DNA of 64,000 bases from Molossus alvarezi (lineage: Eukaryota; Chordata; Mammalia; Chiroptera; Molossidae), in NCBI GenBank assembly GCA_037176705.1, contig CM073894.1, forward strand, positions 30,153,501-30,217,500, given 5' to 3'. The translations under genes were made by a program, and so were the position numbers. Below, piece by piece: positions 1 through 13,017 of the stretch. The notes under the pieces were generated by a model. It did no database searches. It worked only from the letters and a program-made list of their open reading frames with translations, and was not told where the DNA came from. How positions within the stretch are numbered: the first letter of the stretch is position 1; the number at the start of each line of letters is the position of its first letter.

Positions 1-1340
1 ACTGATGCTAAATGGTATTTTCAATCATGGACAATGGAGGAGGAAAAGGGGATGGATTCAGTAAAACAGCCATTTAGGAAAGAGAAGGGAAAACACCTTA
101 TAGAGGTCAAGAGGTGTAGGCATATCTCTTACTCTGCTGGACTAGAGTAGCAGGGTCTCTTCCTTCTGGTTGTGGAGAGGTTTCTATAGTCTCCCAATTT
201 GTCGGTTCTGAGACCAGCTCTCTGAGAGATCCTCCTTGCCTCTTGTGTATTATAGCCTCATCTCAGAGGACAAAGGTTCTCCTGCTATGACAAGGTGACT
301 TGTATCACCCTCACAGGGTATTAGTGCCCTGGAGACTGACTTGGGGATAGACAGTTTCCAGACCTTTTTTTGACAGTCTTTGATGTTCTTTGATAAACAC
401 CTTTAGAGCTCAGGAGGCTATCGGCCTCTTGGTTTCACTTTAAGAGTTCCACATAATTTCAATTCTAAAATGCTTTTGTTTTTTTTTTTTTGTAATTTTT
501 AACACTTCTGAAATTAGGAAGGGTGCTACAGTGAAGAGTGGCTTAGATTAGATAAAATGAGGTAGTTCCTAAAGTCAATAAATACGCAAAGTCAAGGGCT
601 GAATTCTAGACCTTGTTCTGGGAATTCCTTCTTTTATCAAGAGCCTGATATGTTGCTCACACCTCCCGCGCTGCCCATGATGCTAACAGATACACTAAGA
701 AAGGAGGAAAAAAAAACAGACCCTTTCTCAGTGAAAGTTCCGGTAGAGGTGTGTTTTAGAGAACCGGAAGGTATTAGTTACTCAAGGAGAGATCGAAAAG
801 AAAGTGGGTACAACAAATGGACCCGGAACTGAGAGGGCTGGATGGAGGATAAATTACCTATGTCATAAGTGAGACTAAGCTCTGCTCCTTGTAAATATAC
901 TAAATACAATAGTTTGAGAACCGACTTAATCTGGAAAGACTGAATTTTGCTGATGTCAATTTTTTAAATGCAATCTACAAACTAATACTTCAGAAGAAAC
1001 TATGAATGGAGACAGGACTGGTGAGTGTACTACTACATAAAAACATTTTTAAATGCCAGATTCAATCATGACCATGTTAATCAAATCCAACCTTGAGTGT
1101 GTCTCTGTGAGTAGCAGCAAGAGATGTTTTGAAAGAGGATGTAATAGATACCCTAGATGATGTAAATATTAACATAAATGGCCTTGATGAACATCAAAGG
1201 AATTAATAGTAGTAAATAGTCAAATTTTTAAAATCATAAAGATAATTAATGGGCATGTTCATGTGTTTTGACTTTGCCCAATATTACTCTACTCATTCCC
1301 AACCTCTGTAAGCAGTGAACTATGTAGGAATATTTGCCTT
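1..1340. other. Unassigned AT-rich non-coding sequence
   Basis: No gene or repeat family recognised. It has a T-run near 479-491 and short chance ORFs only (the longest about 60 residues). No splice-bounded coding pattern stands out on either strand. Confidence 0.5.
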
Positions 1341-1344
1341 CTTC

Positions 1345-1566
1345 TTTTTTTTTTCTTAATATTTTTTCTTCATTGAGTAGAGAGAGGAAGGGAGAGGGAG
1401 AGAGAGATAGAAACATCGATGAGAGAGAACATCAATTGGCTGCCTCCTGCATGCCCTCCACTGGGGACCTGGCCCACAACCTGGGCATGTGCCCTGACCG
1501 GGAATTGAACTGGTGATCTCTTAATGCATGGCTCAATGCTCAGCCACTGAGCCACGCTGGCCGGTC
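1345..1566 (-). mobile_element. Ves-type tRNA-derived SINE, long form
   Basis: Read on the minus strand, this starts with a tRNA-like head (GCCAGCGTGGCTCAGTGGCT, an A-box-like segment), passes a degenerate B box, then a pyrimidine-rich stretch ending in CATCGATGTTTCTATCTCTC, and an A-rich tail. On the plus strand it appears as a T-run at about 1345, a GA-rich stretch and then the inverted head ending at 1566. The order and motifs are those of bat Ves SINEs, which are mobilised by L1 proteins. No convincing target-site duplication is visible, so the ends are approximate. It belongs to the TCAATAAA-tail group described for 55670-55901. Confidence 0.9.
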
Positions 1567-2345
1567 AAAATGAGTCTGGTTTTAATTAGTTTTGCTGTGA
1601 TTGGACTTAATGTCTGTCCTACTTGCACTTTTTTGCTTATGCTGAAATAACAAGGGAGGATCTTTCTCACTGAGTAGACTGGAGAGCTGATGTCACCCTT
1701 TGTCTATGATGCATGACTAGTGAAAGCTCCATTCACACATATTAAAAACAAAATTGAGTTTAGAGGACGGGTTAGACGAAGGTCTAGAACCACGATTACC
1801 CAACTTATTCATAGAAATTATCTGAAACATTAAAAAGTTTCCTGAGGCCTATTACAGATTCATAAGGTCAAACTCTCTGGAATAAGGTTTGAGAATTATT
1901 TTTTTAATGATCTCTCCAGGCAGTTCTTGTGACCAGGCAAGTTGGTCTCAAATAAGCCAATAATGGGAGAGGATATAAACACAGGAGAGCACAGTGGATG
2001 CCACAAGATACTTTGTGATATGCAAAAGGGGAAAACTTTGATCTAGCTCCTTCAAGTATATTTACAGTTGGTATAATCACTGAAATGGTATCGTTCCTTT
2101 TAGAGCTTATCTTTCCTATATTGCAGACTTTAACATATCAGAGAGGTGGAAGGTTATATGCTGTTTGAAACCAAAGAAAATAAATGAGACTACATCCTAC
2201 AAGATATGAATATGAGGAGTCTGTGGGAGAGAGATACATTGCTGTATCCACACACAGTAACAATCCCTTGATCTTGTCTCCTCTATCTCCTGCAGAGTAG
2301 CTTTACTCCAAATTTAGAATTTATTTTCTTATATTTGTTAATATA
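1567..2345. other. Unassigned non-coding sequence
   Basis: Nothing recognised. It is ordinary AT-rich DNA lying between a Ves SINE and an old L1 3' end. Confidence 0.4.
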
Positions 2346-2480
2346 CTTTGATCTTTCTTTTTTAAATAATATTTTTATTTATATTTTTCCAACATTATAG
2401 AATAATTGATGAATATAATTGTATAGATGTAAAGAGTCCCACTTGGTGACTTTATATATATATATACATATATACATATA

Positions 2481-2522
<42 letters not shown>

Positions 2523-2740
2523 GCAGATCAAGATAATTAACACATCTATCACCTCATGTAGCTAACTGTGTGTGTCGTGAGAACACTCAAGGTCTACTCT
2601 CAGCAACTTATAACTTTGCAATACTGTATTATTAACTGTAGTCATTATGCTATATATTTGATCCTTAGAACTTATTCTCCTTATAACTGAAAGTTTGTAC
2701 CCTTTGATCTACAGGACCCCAGCCACTGGCAATCACCATT
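2346..2740 (-). mobile_element. Old LINE-1 3' untranslated region
   Basis: The minus strand reads as the 3' UTR of a mammalian L1M-type element: the segment containing ACAAACTTTCAGTTATAAG, then a run about a site for counteracting exonuclease-like decay of AGTGTTCTC, then a low-complexity end. On the plus strand the diagnostic words are CACATCTATCACCTCATG, GAGAACACTCAAGGTCTAC and ACTGAAAGTTTGTACCCTTTGA. A long TA repeat has expanded inside it (2453-2516). It is joined at about 2740 to a piece of L1 in the opposite orientation. This is an ancient copy with no coding capacity. The family name is from memory; the L1 assignment is firm, the subfamily is not. Confidence 0.7.
2453..2516. repeat. 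(TA)n microsatellite with CATA interruptions
   Basis: Nearly pure alternating TA over about 64 bases, broken by three ACATA/TGTATA variants. It lies inside the old L1 3' UTR. Confidence 0.95.
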
Positions 2741-2830
2741 CAGAGAGAATTATGCTAAGTGAAATAAGCCAGACAGAGAAGACTGACACTGTATGGTATC
2801 ACTTAGATGTGGAATATGTATATATATATA
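2741..2830 (+). mobile_element. Inverted LINE-1 fragment (end of ORF2)
   Basis: AATTATGCTAAGTGAAATAA followed by GCCAGACAGAGAAGAC and then a GTATGGTATCACTTAGATGT-like segment is the classic end of mammalian L1 ORF2, here in plus orientation. The neighbouring L1 3' UTR is in minus orientation. ORF2's end lies upstream of the 3' UTR in L1, so this is the pattern expected of one insertion whose 5' part was inverted (twin priming). Confidence 0.7.
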
Positions 2831-5800
2831 AAAACGTGTTATATATTTCTTTACCTAGTCTATGCTGCAAATATCTTGAAGGAGGGATAAAAACCAGGAT
2901 AATCAAAGATTTTTAACAGAAGGTACACTCCAAAGTGTGATAGACCCGTATTCAACACGACCTTTCTATACCAAGTATTCAAGCCACTTCATGATTCATT
3001 CAAAATTTCTGATGTTAATTATTAAATTTATGTCTTTTAAGTGGCCTGTAAACTGGGTTAGTACATAAATTCTATTTCCATTTAGTCTCTGCTTTATAAA
3101 TCAGTGGCCCGTTACTAGTGGCATTTCTGTAAGCCTAAAAAAAGAGACCAAACTGCTCCAGGTCTGAGATCATCATTCTTCTGGCCTTCGAGATTTCCTT
3201 GTGTAAGAATTTGTGAACCCAGCAAAGAGAAAGAGTTAAGCCTATTCTCCTAGTTGGCAGAAACTTTGTAGTTTAAAATTACATACTGCCTCTGGTGTAG
3301 AGACACAAGAAATTATAGAGCAGACACTGTCCAGGACAACGTATAATTTAAAATGTACTAAAGAATGTATACCGCATGGCAAAGTAAGTGAAGTACTTCT
3401 TCAAATATAAGTGTTCTGCATAGAAAGGCAGTAATTATCCACTCCTAGGGAAATGTTTGCATTCATTCTAAATCAATATTTACTATTCATTTCTTGTATT
3501 CAACAAAACAGGGATTTAACTTTTCAAAAATTTTAATGAAGCACTAAGACTCCAATAATTCTGCAACGTAATTGTCTTGATATGAAATATCACTAAATGA
3601 TGTTGCTATTTTGAGAAAGAGCAGTGTGAAATGGAAGGGTATCCCTATTTGTGAAATGTTATGTTGGGAACATTCAGTTCAAACTCAGCCAAGCAGGGCG
3701 CCTCACCAATTTTCAAAGATAACTTAAGCTGTCTCCTTGGTAAGGCCCTTAACTAGGATCACTCAGATGAGCATTTGCCTTCAGATTTTTTCCCTTTCTC
3801 CTAAAATACACTGCCTGATCATGATTCTGTGTCAACCCACGTATTGTCTTTTGAGGTGTGTATGTGTAAGAATTCTTCTGTGCAATTATTTTTTCTGCAG
3901 GAGGAAAAGATTTATTTCCCCCTTTACCCTCCCAATTCCTCCTGATTATTTAGTTCAAAAGAACCTCAAGGAACATGCTGGAGGAAAAAATGAGAAAATA
4001 GGACATGTGAATACTGTACTCTGAGACAACACCGAAGGTCTCCAGCATATTTTTATTTATAGTGTTTATGATCTGATCATGCTATGACTTTTCTTTGGAA
4101 AATGACTACAATTTTTTATTACGGAGTCTAAAACGAACTGTACGATATAACGATATGTTATATTGTGACATGAATACTCTTTTGCTCAGCAACAGAAACA
4201 ATAATGGCTTTGCCCCTGAGTTCCAGGTCAAAGCTGAGTCCTTCTGTGCAGACCACCCCATTACCAAACACTGCACAGATGCCCACGTTACTGCAAGCTG
4301 ACACTTCCATCCTCTACGTCCGTGTACAGTTCAGGACCCAAGATTTTCTGTTGTTGTTGTTGTTTTTTTGCCTTTTTATTTTTGTTATACTTTGGGGGGG
4401 GGGGTGGGACCGAGGAGACATCTTTTGAAAACTCCATCACTATCATGAGGTTTTTCAGATTTTATATGGACTAGCTTTTTCTCATTCAATTTCATCAATA
4501 TTATATTTTTCAAATTTGCAGATTCTATAGTGTCTGTCATTTATAATGAGATTTAGAGCAGAAGGGGTATCAGAAGTAAATTATACGCCTTTACAATCCT
4601 GTCACGTAGTTTGCCTTGCTTCTGTGACTTTAAAATGTTCCTGTAACAGCCGTGCGAAGTGGATCTGTTCCTAGGTTCCCTCTCTGCGCCTTCCTGCCAT
4701 TCATAATTCATGCACGCTCTTTGAGTGAATTACTATTTGGTGTGCACTCTGGGGACAAATAATATCATTTATGTATTGTGATTGCTACTCTATTCTATTT
4801 TCCTTTTTATTGACAAGAAACAAGGGTGTTGCTTGTAGTTTTGAAAGCAAATGGGGTGCAGAAATCGTTCCTCTCTTTCTGAGAAAGGCACCTTCTTTCT
4901 GCAGGAAATGCTATTGTAAACTGTACCGTTATAAATGGTGTGTTAGTTCTCAAGATATTCCTGTCTCAATGTATGAAGTAACAAAGTGTTCCTTTAGCAT
5001 TCAGTGCAGAGAGCCAATGGGAAAGCAGGTGGTTAAGGGCACGTTCCTAAAGTCTGGAAAATCAATGGGACACTAAAAAGGGAACTGAAGTGGACCGGAA
5101 GAAACCTCTTGAGGGTCATTTAAAAAACCAGAAACTGATTATGAACAGAGCTTTTACCCAAGGAACTGGAGGGGGCCAGCAAACCCATTCTACTGCACTC
5201 CAGTTAAATGTCTAATAGTTGAGATGTTTTCTGCACAGCCCATAAAGGATAATGAGGAAGGCTTTGATAGCTTTAAAGAAAGTCGCTCTGTGGCCTCTCA
5301 CAAAAACATGATCTGAGTGTAAGTGGCAAATGCCTGCAGACCCCAAAATGAAAAAAAGGGCAATGCGGGCTAGGTAAGGAAGTTACCTTGCTAATTGCGC
5401 AGGAAAGGGGTCCTGATGTGAGTTTGTACCTGAGGGAAAAATAAAAATAAGGGATATCAGACTATAAAATCTAAGCTCAGATTTGCTTAAGCTGAAGCCT
5501 TCTGGAGACCTTGAAATTATCTATGATTTCACTTCTGCGTGATAATTATTTAATGTAGGTCAAATTAAGGATTAACCTGCATTCTTAATTTTATTGTATT
5601 GTATTCTTTTTTTTTATTCTGAATGATTTCTTATATTAGTTAAGGTTTTTAAAAAATTATTATATTACTTCTCTTCTATTGCAGTCATTTCTGGGAGTAT
5701 TCTTGTATATAACCCCTCCAACTCCAGACAAAATAGACCTCATGAATAATTAAAAAAGAAAAAAGGAAGAACATTCATGTTGAAGTATTTATATTAAGTT

Positions 5801-6555
5801 TGGTAATGAAGAAAACAAGTTTCGTTAACTGTTCTTTTTATGGTGCCTTTGCTACTCTTAGCAAAAGTCTATTAAAAAGAGAAACCCTAAAATCCTCTCC
5901 CAAGGCACTGAGGACGCTGGTGCTGACCTTGTATTCACTCTTTCAGAATATGACACAGTTACATTGAATAAGATAGTAGTCGGATACTTCTATTCACGGA
6001 AGTAATTTGCTACATGGTTAATATGCTAGTTCAGCAAGAATGAAGTAATGGTCTCTCCTGGACTTTAGGAAAGGGTTAATCAATCAGTTGATCACTTTAC
6101 AAATGTTGATAATACACATTGTTGGTGTGACATTCAAACAAGTGTTGAAAGTTAGCTGAAACAGGACACATAGAAACAGAATGCAGAATAATAGGTGCCC
6201 CCAAATTCTTCCTAATGTATGCACACTTCCACCAAAATTTAATGCACTATAGAGGTATATCCAAGAAGGAGGCATTCCATAAAAATCAAATAACAGTGCT
6301 CATTGAATTGATGATTTGAGAAAAGGGGCAACAAAGTGTCCTACAAGGAGAATCCTCAACCACTCACTGTAAACCTCCTGCTTACCGATGTCTTGGTGAG
6401 ATTCTCTCATTATCCTAGCACTGCAGTCCTGGATGACTGACTGTCAGATGCAGAATGAGCATCAAATCAAGATGGATCGTCACCCACACCTGGACTTGTT
6501 TGAGGTCCAGTGGTATTTGGTGCACTATCACTCATGGACACATACCTCCTTTTAT
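2831..6555. other. Long repeat-poor unassigned block
   Basis: I recognise no mobile element or gene in about 3.7 kb. There is a G10 run near 4393-4403 and a CAA/GTT-type run (GTTGTTGTTG) near 4350. Stretches around 4080-4320 and 5390-5580 have mixed, non-repetitive composition and could be conserved non-coding elements, but that cannot be judged from one genome. Chance ORFs reach about 100 residues (4771-5076 +) with no recognisable domain. Confidence 0.45.
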
Positions 6556-6690
6556 GATTATTTCACTATGTCAACACTTCTCAAACTTTTTGGTCTCAGA
6601 ACCCTATTACACTAAAAAATTATTGAGGCCATTCGATAATTAGGTGTGGTATCTATCTATTTACACTAATAGAAATTTGAATAATTAAAA
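6556..6690. mobile_element. Possible old DNA-transposon (MER-class) fragment
   Basis: The segment with CTTCTCAAACTTTTTGGTCTC, AGAACCCTATTACACT and AAAATTATTGAGGCC resembles a widespread mammalian MER-type repeat in word order. I cannot name the family with confidence, and the terminal repeats are not visible. Confidence 0.4.
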
Positions 6691-6704
6691 TAGTAATTAA
6701 TTAA

Positions 6705-7020
6705 GTTTTTGCAATTTTATTAATTTATTTTGTTACAGATGTTTCTCCTTTTTCCCCCTAGACACCCTCCTTCCCATTGCCCCCCTCCCCCAGCATTGTT
6801 GTCTATGTCCATTGGTTACTCATTCATGCACATAAGTTCTTTGGTTTATCTCATCCATCCCTCCACCCCCTCCTCTGAGGTTTGTCAGTCTGAACCATAC
6901 TCCTGTCTATGTCTCTGGGTTTATTTTGTTTATCAGCTTATTTTGTTCATTATATTCCACAAATAAGTGAGATCATGTGGTACTTGTCTTTTTCTGATTG
7001 GCTTATTTCACTTAGCATTT
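6705..7020 (-). mobile_element. 5'-truncated bat LINE-1, 3' end
   Basis: On the plus strand it begins TTTTTGCAATTTTATTAATT, then GTTACAGATGTTTCTCC and CCATTGGTTACTCATTCATG, and runs into the inverted end of ORF2 (ATATTCCACAAATAAGTGAG, GGCTTATTTCACTTAG). The same words appear in the full-length element at 32636-39750 and in the fragments at 61205 and 62378, all in minus orientation. Only about 310 bases of the L1 3' end are present, so it was dead on arrival. Confidence 0.85.
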
Positions 7021-7029
7021 AATTTATTT

Positions 7030-10000
7030 TTTAAAATAATAACTCCATTACATTAATATAAAGGTTTTTTATGAAAAAAAAAAAAAAACTCTCACTGTCC
7101 AAAAGAAAAAGTATTTAGTGAGAAGAGTGTCAACTTATAAGGAATAGACAGGGAAATGAATCTACAAAAGCTATAAAAAAACATAGCCTGCGAGTTATAA
7201 ATTATATGTATCAATATTCTTTTTAAAAGCAATAGAGGCTGACTATCTTAAGACGAATTTAAATTTATTGAGGACTATCCAGAGATAATAGAAGTGGAGA
7301 GAACATGGAAAACAAGATTTGGAAACTGGGGATGTTAAGTTCTGGAGAAGCAGCTAACACACACTCTAACAAACATAATGCAGCAAGAATTGGTCCCAGG
7401 GAGGGGATCTGAACCTATCACTACTGCCAGCACATAAATATGCTATCTAACCAACCCTGCATCTTCAATGGTTCAAGCTTTAAAGTCCCAGGAGAAGGTG
7501 TCTGATGGGTTAAGCCCTGCATACAGCACTACCTCCTGTGCTGGGACAAGAGAAAATGGTGCTGTCCCTTCAGCTCCCATAATGGGAAGCAGCCATTGAC
7601 CTCCCACCAAAACTCCACACCAACGGAGCATTCTCCAAAAGGAAAATAGAGATCCCAATAAGAAAAGCAAGGGTTGGATGCTGGGTAGAACAACAACAAC
7701 AAAGATCACTATGAGATAATAGCTATAAAGCTGTGGCAACCTTCCAAATAGGGATGAATCTGAAGAGAAAACAAAGGCTTCTTCACGGGCAGCACCAACA
7801 AGGAGGTCATCGGTCACGGTGGCACGAGCAATATGGGCAGAGTGAAGGTGCTATAATAGATCGAGGAGTGAGAGGTGGGTGACAGAGTGAACATGCAGGC
7901 AGTCATTTTAAGACGTTTAGATCATAATAATGTAAGAAGAAATTTGCTTTTATGACATGGAAATGCTCAAAATAGCAGAGAAACCAATTTTACCCTTAAT
8001 CAAGGATTTTCTCATTCTGATAGTCCCAGAAAGAGTTCTAAAGCTTGCATGACCCCAGATGGGTAAATTTCCACATCTGGGCATTTGCCCATGCTTTGGA
8101 ATCCCTCCTTCTTTTTTCAGGACATCGATAAGTGCACAACTGTGTAAGTGGCTTTGTCTTTGCCTCTTAAGGTCTTGGCCATGGGATTTATCCCTTTAAT
8201 GCCTCAATGTATGCTGCTGTTGTGCTTCACATTGTTGTCTTGGTATTTTTCTCTCACTAAAATTTCACTAGGATTTCAAACACATGGGCGGCAGGGAACT
8301 CTTTATTCCCACAGCACATGCCACAACCTGTGGCATGAAATAGTGCTCATGCTCAGGGACTATTCACTGATTAGTTTATTGAGTTTTAAGAACATTGACG
8401 TCAGTGACATTTACCCACAAATCTTCACAAGAAAACAGATATTTTTGTTTTCCTTCTTGAAGTTTCATGGATGTCTCCCCCGGTCCCTTTTACCATCTCC
8501 CCTATGTAGAGCTGTTATGAAAATGCATGAAGAAAAGCACATGTTTCTGCATTTTAAGGTAGGATAAACTTTTAGATTAGAAACTTCCAAAACAAACTGA
8601 AACCAATGAAAAGTGTATTTTACTGCTTTATATCTAAAAATGGCACTGCCCAATTTAAGTTATTTTTAAAACCTGTATATTCATGCAGCTTGCATACCAA
8701 AATGAAAATTGGTGAGCTATAACCCTTTGAAAAACAGGGTTTATAATGGAAACAGTAATTGACCCTTAAGTACAACATCAAAAATACAATACTATATAAT
8801 ACAAAGCCCAGGGCTTGGGATCCCATCTCTGCTCTAACCTCAGACTGGCACACTAACCCAACACCACAAAGCCAACTAATAGTTATATTCCAAGATGTTT
8901 TCTTCTTACATGGCAGAGAAGTGGATATGTGATCCAACAGTCATACGCAGCTAAGCTTTACACAACCAGTACCCCAAATGTCTTTAATGAGCTCGCGACT
9001 CCAGAACTACAACTCTATTAGATAATTGGACTTGCCTTGAAAAGCCATTTACTTTTAAAAAAAAGAGAAAGAAACGAGAAAGTACTATTACCCCAGAGGT
9101 TACGCTGTGTTGCATCATGGACTTTGGGTATGTGACAATGTAACATTATACCACAGGATGCAGTGAGGGTAGAATGACCAATTGTCAGGAAAGCTCATGG
9201 AATTGCCGAAAATACTCTAGAAACATTTAGAATTGTGTTCAACTTTGCTCCAGTTCATAGCTGGTCAAGTTTCCCATTTTCCAACCCACAACTATCCATT
9301 TTTATCATGAGAACATGCAATCTAAACTGAAGAGAAAAATAAAAGTATTAAACTGACCTAACGGAATTTGAAGGGTAAATCCACATTCCAGGTTGTCCCA
9401 GGCTCTAGGCAAAGAGGTATAAAAACCAAGGATCTTAACCCATCCTGTGTTTTGTTTTGTTTTTCTCCTTTTCCTTTATGGGAGGGAAGGAAGAGGTTAA
9501 GAGAAATTGTTTCTATAGAAGGAAAGTTCAGAGATTCCTTTCATTTTAAAGTTGAAATGTAAGAACATTGCCAGCTTATTCCTTTAAGAAGCTTCCAAAG
9601 AATTCCTCAGCTAAGAATAGTCAAGATTTTGCCTTTTACAATGTCATTTATTCACACAAATTTTCAATGTTTATCAAGGGACAATTAGCAAGACTCTTCG
9701 GCCTTTCCTTGTTGGGCCTTCTGTTTCTGTTGCTACCTCAACAAGTAGTGAACTTGGTAAAACGAAAGGAAGTGGAATATTACTGACTCTGCTTATAGTA
9801 TCTCTTCTTCTGCAACCTGTGTTCAGGAAACTAAGTGGAATTTGGAGAAAGGACCCCGAGAACAGGTTGGAATTGGGACAGAGAGGGATATTTCTTGTTT
9901 GGAAGGTTTTGGATTTTAGGGGTGACAGTGTTTATTCTGGGATTATGCAATTCTGCTTGTTGCCATTTTGTATGATGACATGAAAAACTGACATGCACCT

Positions 10001-11542
10001 CAAATTTCCAGTGATCAAAATAAGTCTGATGTCACAGCTGAGAACGTCTATGATTTTTTTCATGTCTTTCTCCAAATACTAAGATCTCAGATAACTTCAT
10101 GGTATGTTCTACTTTCATGTATTTGAACACTGAGATACACTTTCTTCTCTAGTTTCTTAGGTTTTTGTTCCTTTTTTCTTTCTTTATGATTATTTCATTT
10201 ACTGATTTTGCTTCACCCTATTCTCTCCTCTCCATGATTCTATAAATTTATTCATGGCTTGTTATACCGTACATACATAATTATGTGGTAAAACAAAGTT
10301 TTGAAATATGAACTAATGTTTTCCATTTTCCTTATAAACTTTGATCCTTTCCAGAAAATGCGGGGAAGAGATAACACATCAAAATGTAAAAATGAATAAA
10401 GCCTTCACTTTAGACTGGCTTCAAAAGCTTGCTCCTTGGTGGACACAGAAAGAGCTCAGGGCATGGGCAAAGTATTTGGAAAGCTACCTGATAAGTAAAG
10501 AGCCAAGTTGCCCTGTTGCTCGTTAGATAAAACATTCTCAGGCTGGGAGCATAAAGGAAAGTTGGAAAATAAACATTGAGTATATAGAATGGGTGGGTCC
10601 CTGAGAAAAGAAAAAGGTCTGGTTTCAGTCTCTTTGGCTGAAGGTGTAAGGGGTGGGAATGGGGGTCAACAATAACCCTAACCAGGACTGAGTCTAAGTA
10701 CCAGGGGCTTACACAGACACAGCTTCAGATAAGGGCCCCAGAGATCAGGGGGACAGCCAGGAGAGCCTCTGAACTGTCCAATGTCCTGTTCTTCATCCAA
10801 CTTAACCCAGGTGCTTGAGTCCTGCCTGCTGAGTCGATTCAGGACTAGTGGTTCTCTCATTCTTCATTCTTTCCCAGTCTCAGATTGCTGAGCACATTCC
10901 TTCTCGTCCCATGGCCTCCTGGGGTCATGGGAATCTCTCAGAGGCCTTTTGCCATAGTTTTGGCTGCACTTAAGCACATGGGAATAATTCTACTGTCATG
11001 AGTTGCAAGAAACGGTTTGCTCGAACCTGAGTTGACTCACCTGGCAGCCTGTGGTCAGCTGACATCTCAGATTCCACATGGGGGGTGCACTGGTCTCCCT
11101 ACACTCAATTCCCAGCCTAGTCTAGGATTTCTGTTCTTTTCTCACCTGGAGCCTGACCAGGTAGAGGAGAAAGCGAGGAGCTGGACATCGATCATAGGGA
11201 CCCACTCATATCTTAGCTCTCAATGTGTACTCTGTGATCCTCTAGGAAATTTTTCATCTTAAAATATGATGTGTCGGATCTAACTCAATAATTAATACAT
11301 TTTTTATTACCTGAGGTTTATTTTCCCACTTTCTTCTGAGGACCAAGCTAAGAATATTGTTTGGTGTAAATATCTTTTCAAGTGGTAATGGCATCTCTTC
11401 TCAGAAGTAAAACCACACAAGGTATTCATTGATTAAATAAGAAAAATCCAAGGTCCCCAAGAAAATATATTTTTTTTAAAATATGGGTGAACACCTAAAA
11501 ATATCACCCCACCAAAAATGTCTGTGCAGTTTTATTTAATAT
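7030..11542. other. Long unassigned block with a few chance ORFs
   Basis: No repeat or gene is confidently recognised in about 4.5 kb. The longest plus-strand ORF outside the L1 lies here (8148-8567, 139 codons). It has hydrophobic patches but no domain I recognise and no clear initiation context, and a minus-strand ORF overlaps it (8465-8653). 7380-7830 is more GC-rich and reads like an old interspersed repeat I cannot name. 10680-11250 is also GC-richer and non-repetitive. An A-run lies at about 7075-7088. Confidence 0.4.
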
Positions 11543-11660
11543 TTGTCTCTCCTGCTAAAATATAAGCTTGATGACGACATCGTTTTGCTCATCACTCTAT
11601 CCCTAGCACCTCCTACATTGCCTGAAACATAGGAAGTACTCAATAAATATTGCTAAATAA
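11543..11660 (+). mobile_element. L2 (CR1-type LINE) 3' end
   Basis: TATAAGCTTGATGACGACAT, then CTATCCCTAGCACC, then GAAGTACTCAATAAATATTG follow the well-known order at the 3' end of mammalian L2 (segment starting 'aagctccatgagg', 'cagcacc', 'gcgctcaataaat'). An ancient non-coding relic. Confidence 0.8.
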
Positions 11661-12365
11661 AATCGTAAAAGAAATGCCATAAACAACTGTTTTTACTGTT
11701 TTGCGGCACGACCGACCAGTTCCTCCTGGAGGACCTTAGGAGATTTATTTTATCCACCTTTAACTCTAGAACCTACTGGTTGCAACCAGTGTTTGATGAG
11801 ACGTCATTCATTCCTCCCTGGTTTGGCAAATGTAATATACCTGTAGTGCAAAATAAAGAGAGATCCCAAAGGCAGATTTGTTTTTAAACCACTATTGCTC
11901 TGAGTCAGATTTGAACGTATCTATGGAGAGAAAGTAGTCATTTTTATTATTAGAGAATTTCTGACAAATTGGCCTAGAATATTTAAAAATGTATTTTTTT
12001 TTTTGAAGTGTAATTATACAAGGTGCACAAGATTGAAATGAGAAATAGAAGACTCGTGGAAGCTTATTTTGTTCTTAGTTCTGAGTACTAGTTATAAAGT
12101 AACCTTTTTTTATTTTTAAAATACTGTTTTAAGTTTTTTATTTTTTTTTTCTTGGCTCAAAGCAAAGATTTAAGGTGAATTCACCTTTGATTCTTCTGTG
12201 AGGTGCTGTCTAGACTCTGTTTCAATAACAATCACCTGCTAAAATCCCTTCTCCCTAGGTCCTTGTACCTGCCCCTGGTTCTCACTGACCTAAATGGAGG
12301 TTAAATGTGTGTTGCTGAAGGGAGAATTTGAGGCTCCAGAGAGGATCTCTCCTGTAATGTGACAA

Positions 12366-12402
<37 letters not shown>

Positions 12403-13005
12403 AGTCACTAAACCACATATTTTCAAACCTGCAAGAAACGTAATTCAATTCTTAGAACTGAAAACTAGAATTAATATCTACTTCCAAACACATAGAACAT
12501 ATGGACTAACAGAAAAATATTTCCACTCCAGTCAACGATTCCACAGAGATAGATTGCTTTGTTCCTAGAGACTGTGAGTGTGTAATTGCCAATTTGTGGG
12601 AAAACGGTATGATTAGAATCAAAACGATACAAATAGGAGTAAAAGGGGGAGAGGGCATTTCCAGTAGATCACCCAGCACCAGTGATGGCTGTTTACACTC
12701 CTTTACTGTGGATCTAATTTGGGTATTCAGCTCAAGATAAATGTTAAATTAGCCATCCAGGCATAGCTTTATTAAAAATGTGAAATTCAACTTTGAAAAA
12801 ACATTGAATACTTATTGAACACACATTAGAAAAAAAAACTTCAGCTAGTCAATACATATAAAGTACTTACTAAGAACTAATATTTTTACTTAAAAAAAAA
12901 TAGTTCTTTGATGTAGTTGAAAGCTCATGTCCTAGAAAAAAAAAGATTGAATATTGAGCAATTAGCAAGTAAATTTAATTGGTAGAGGAAGTCAATCAAA
13001 CTTGC
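11661..13005. other. Unassigned sequence with a TG microsatellite
   Basis: Nothing recognised apart from the (TG)n tract at 12368-12400 and several A- and T-runs (about 11993, 12142, 12892). Several homopolymer runs may be eroded retroposon tails, but no body is readable. Confidence 0.4.
12368..12400. repeat. (TG)n microsatellite
   Basis: About 16 uninterrupted TG units. Confidence 0.95.
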
Positions 13006-13017
13006 TTGGTATTTTTA

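Noticed and set aside
650..832. 60-codon plus-strand ORF near the window start
   Set aside because: Short, no domain recognised, no splice or initiation support, and frames of this length are common by chance.
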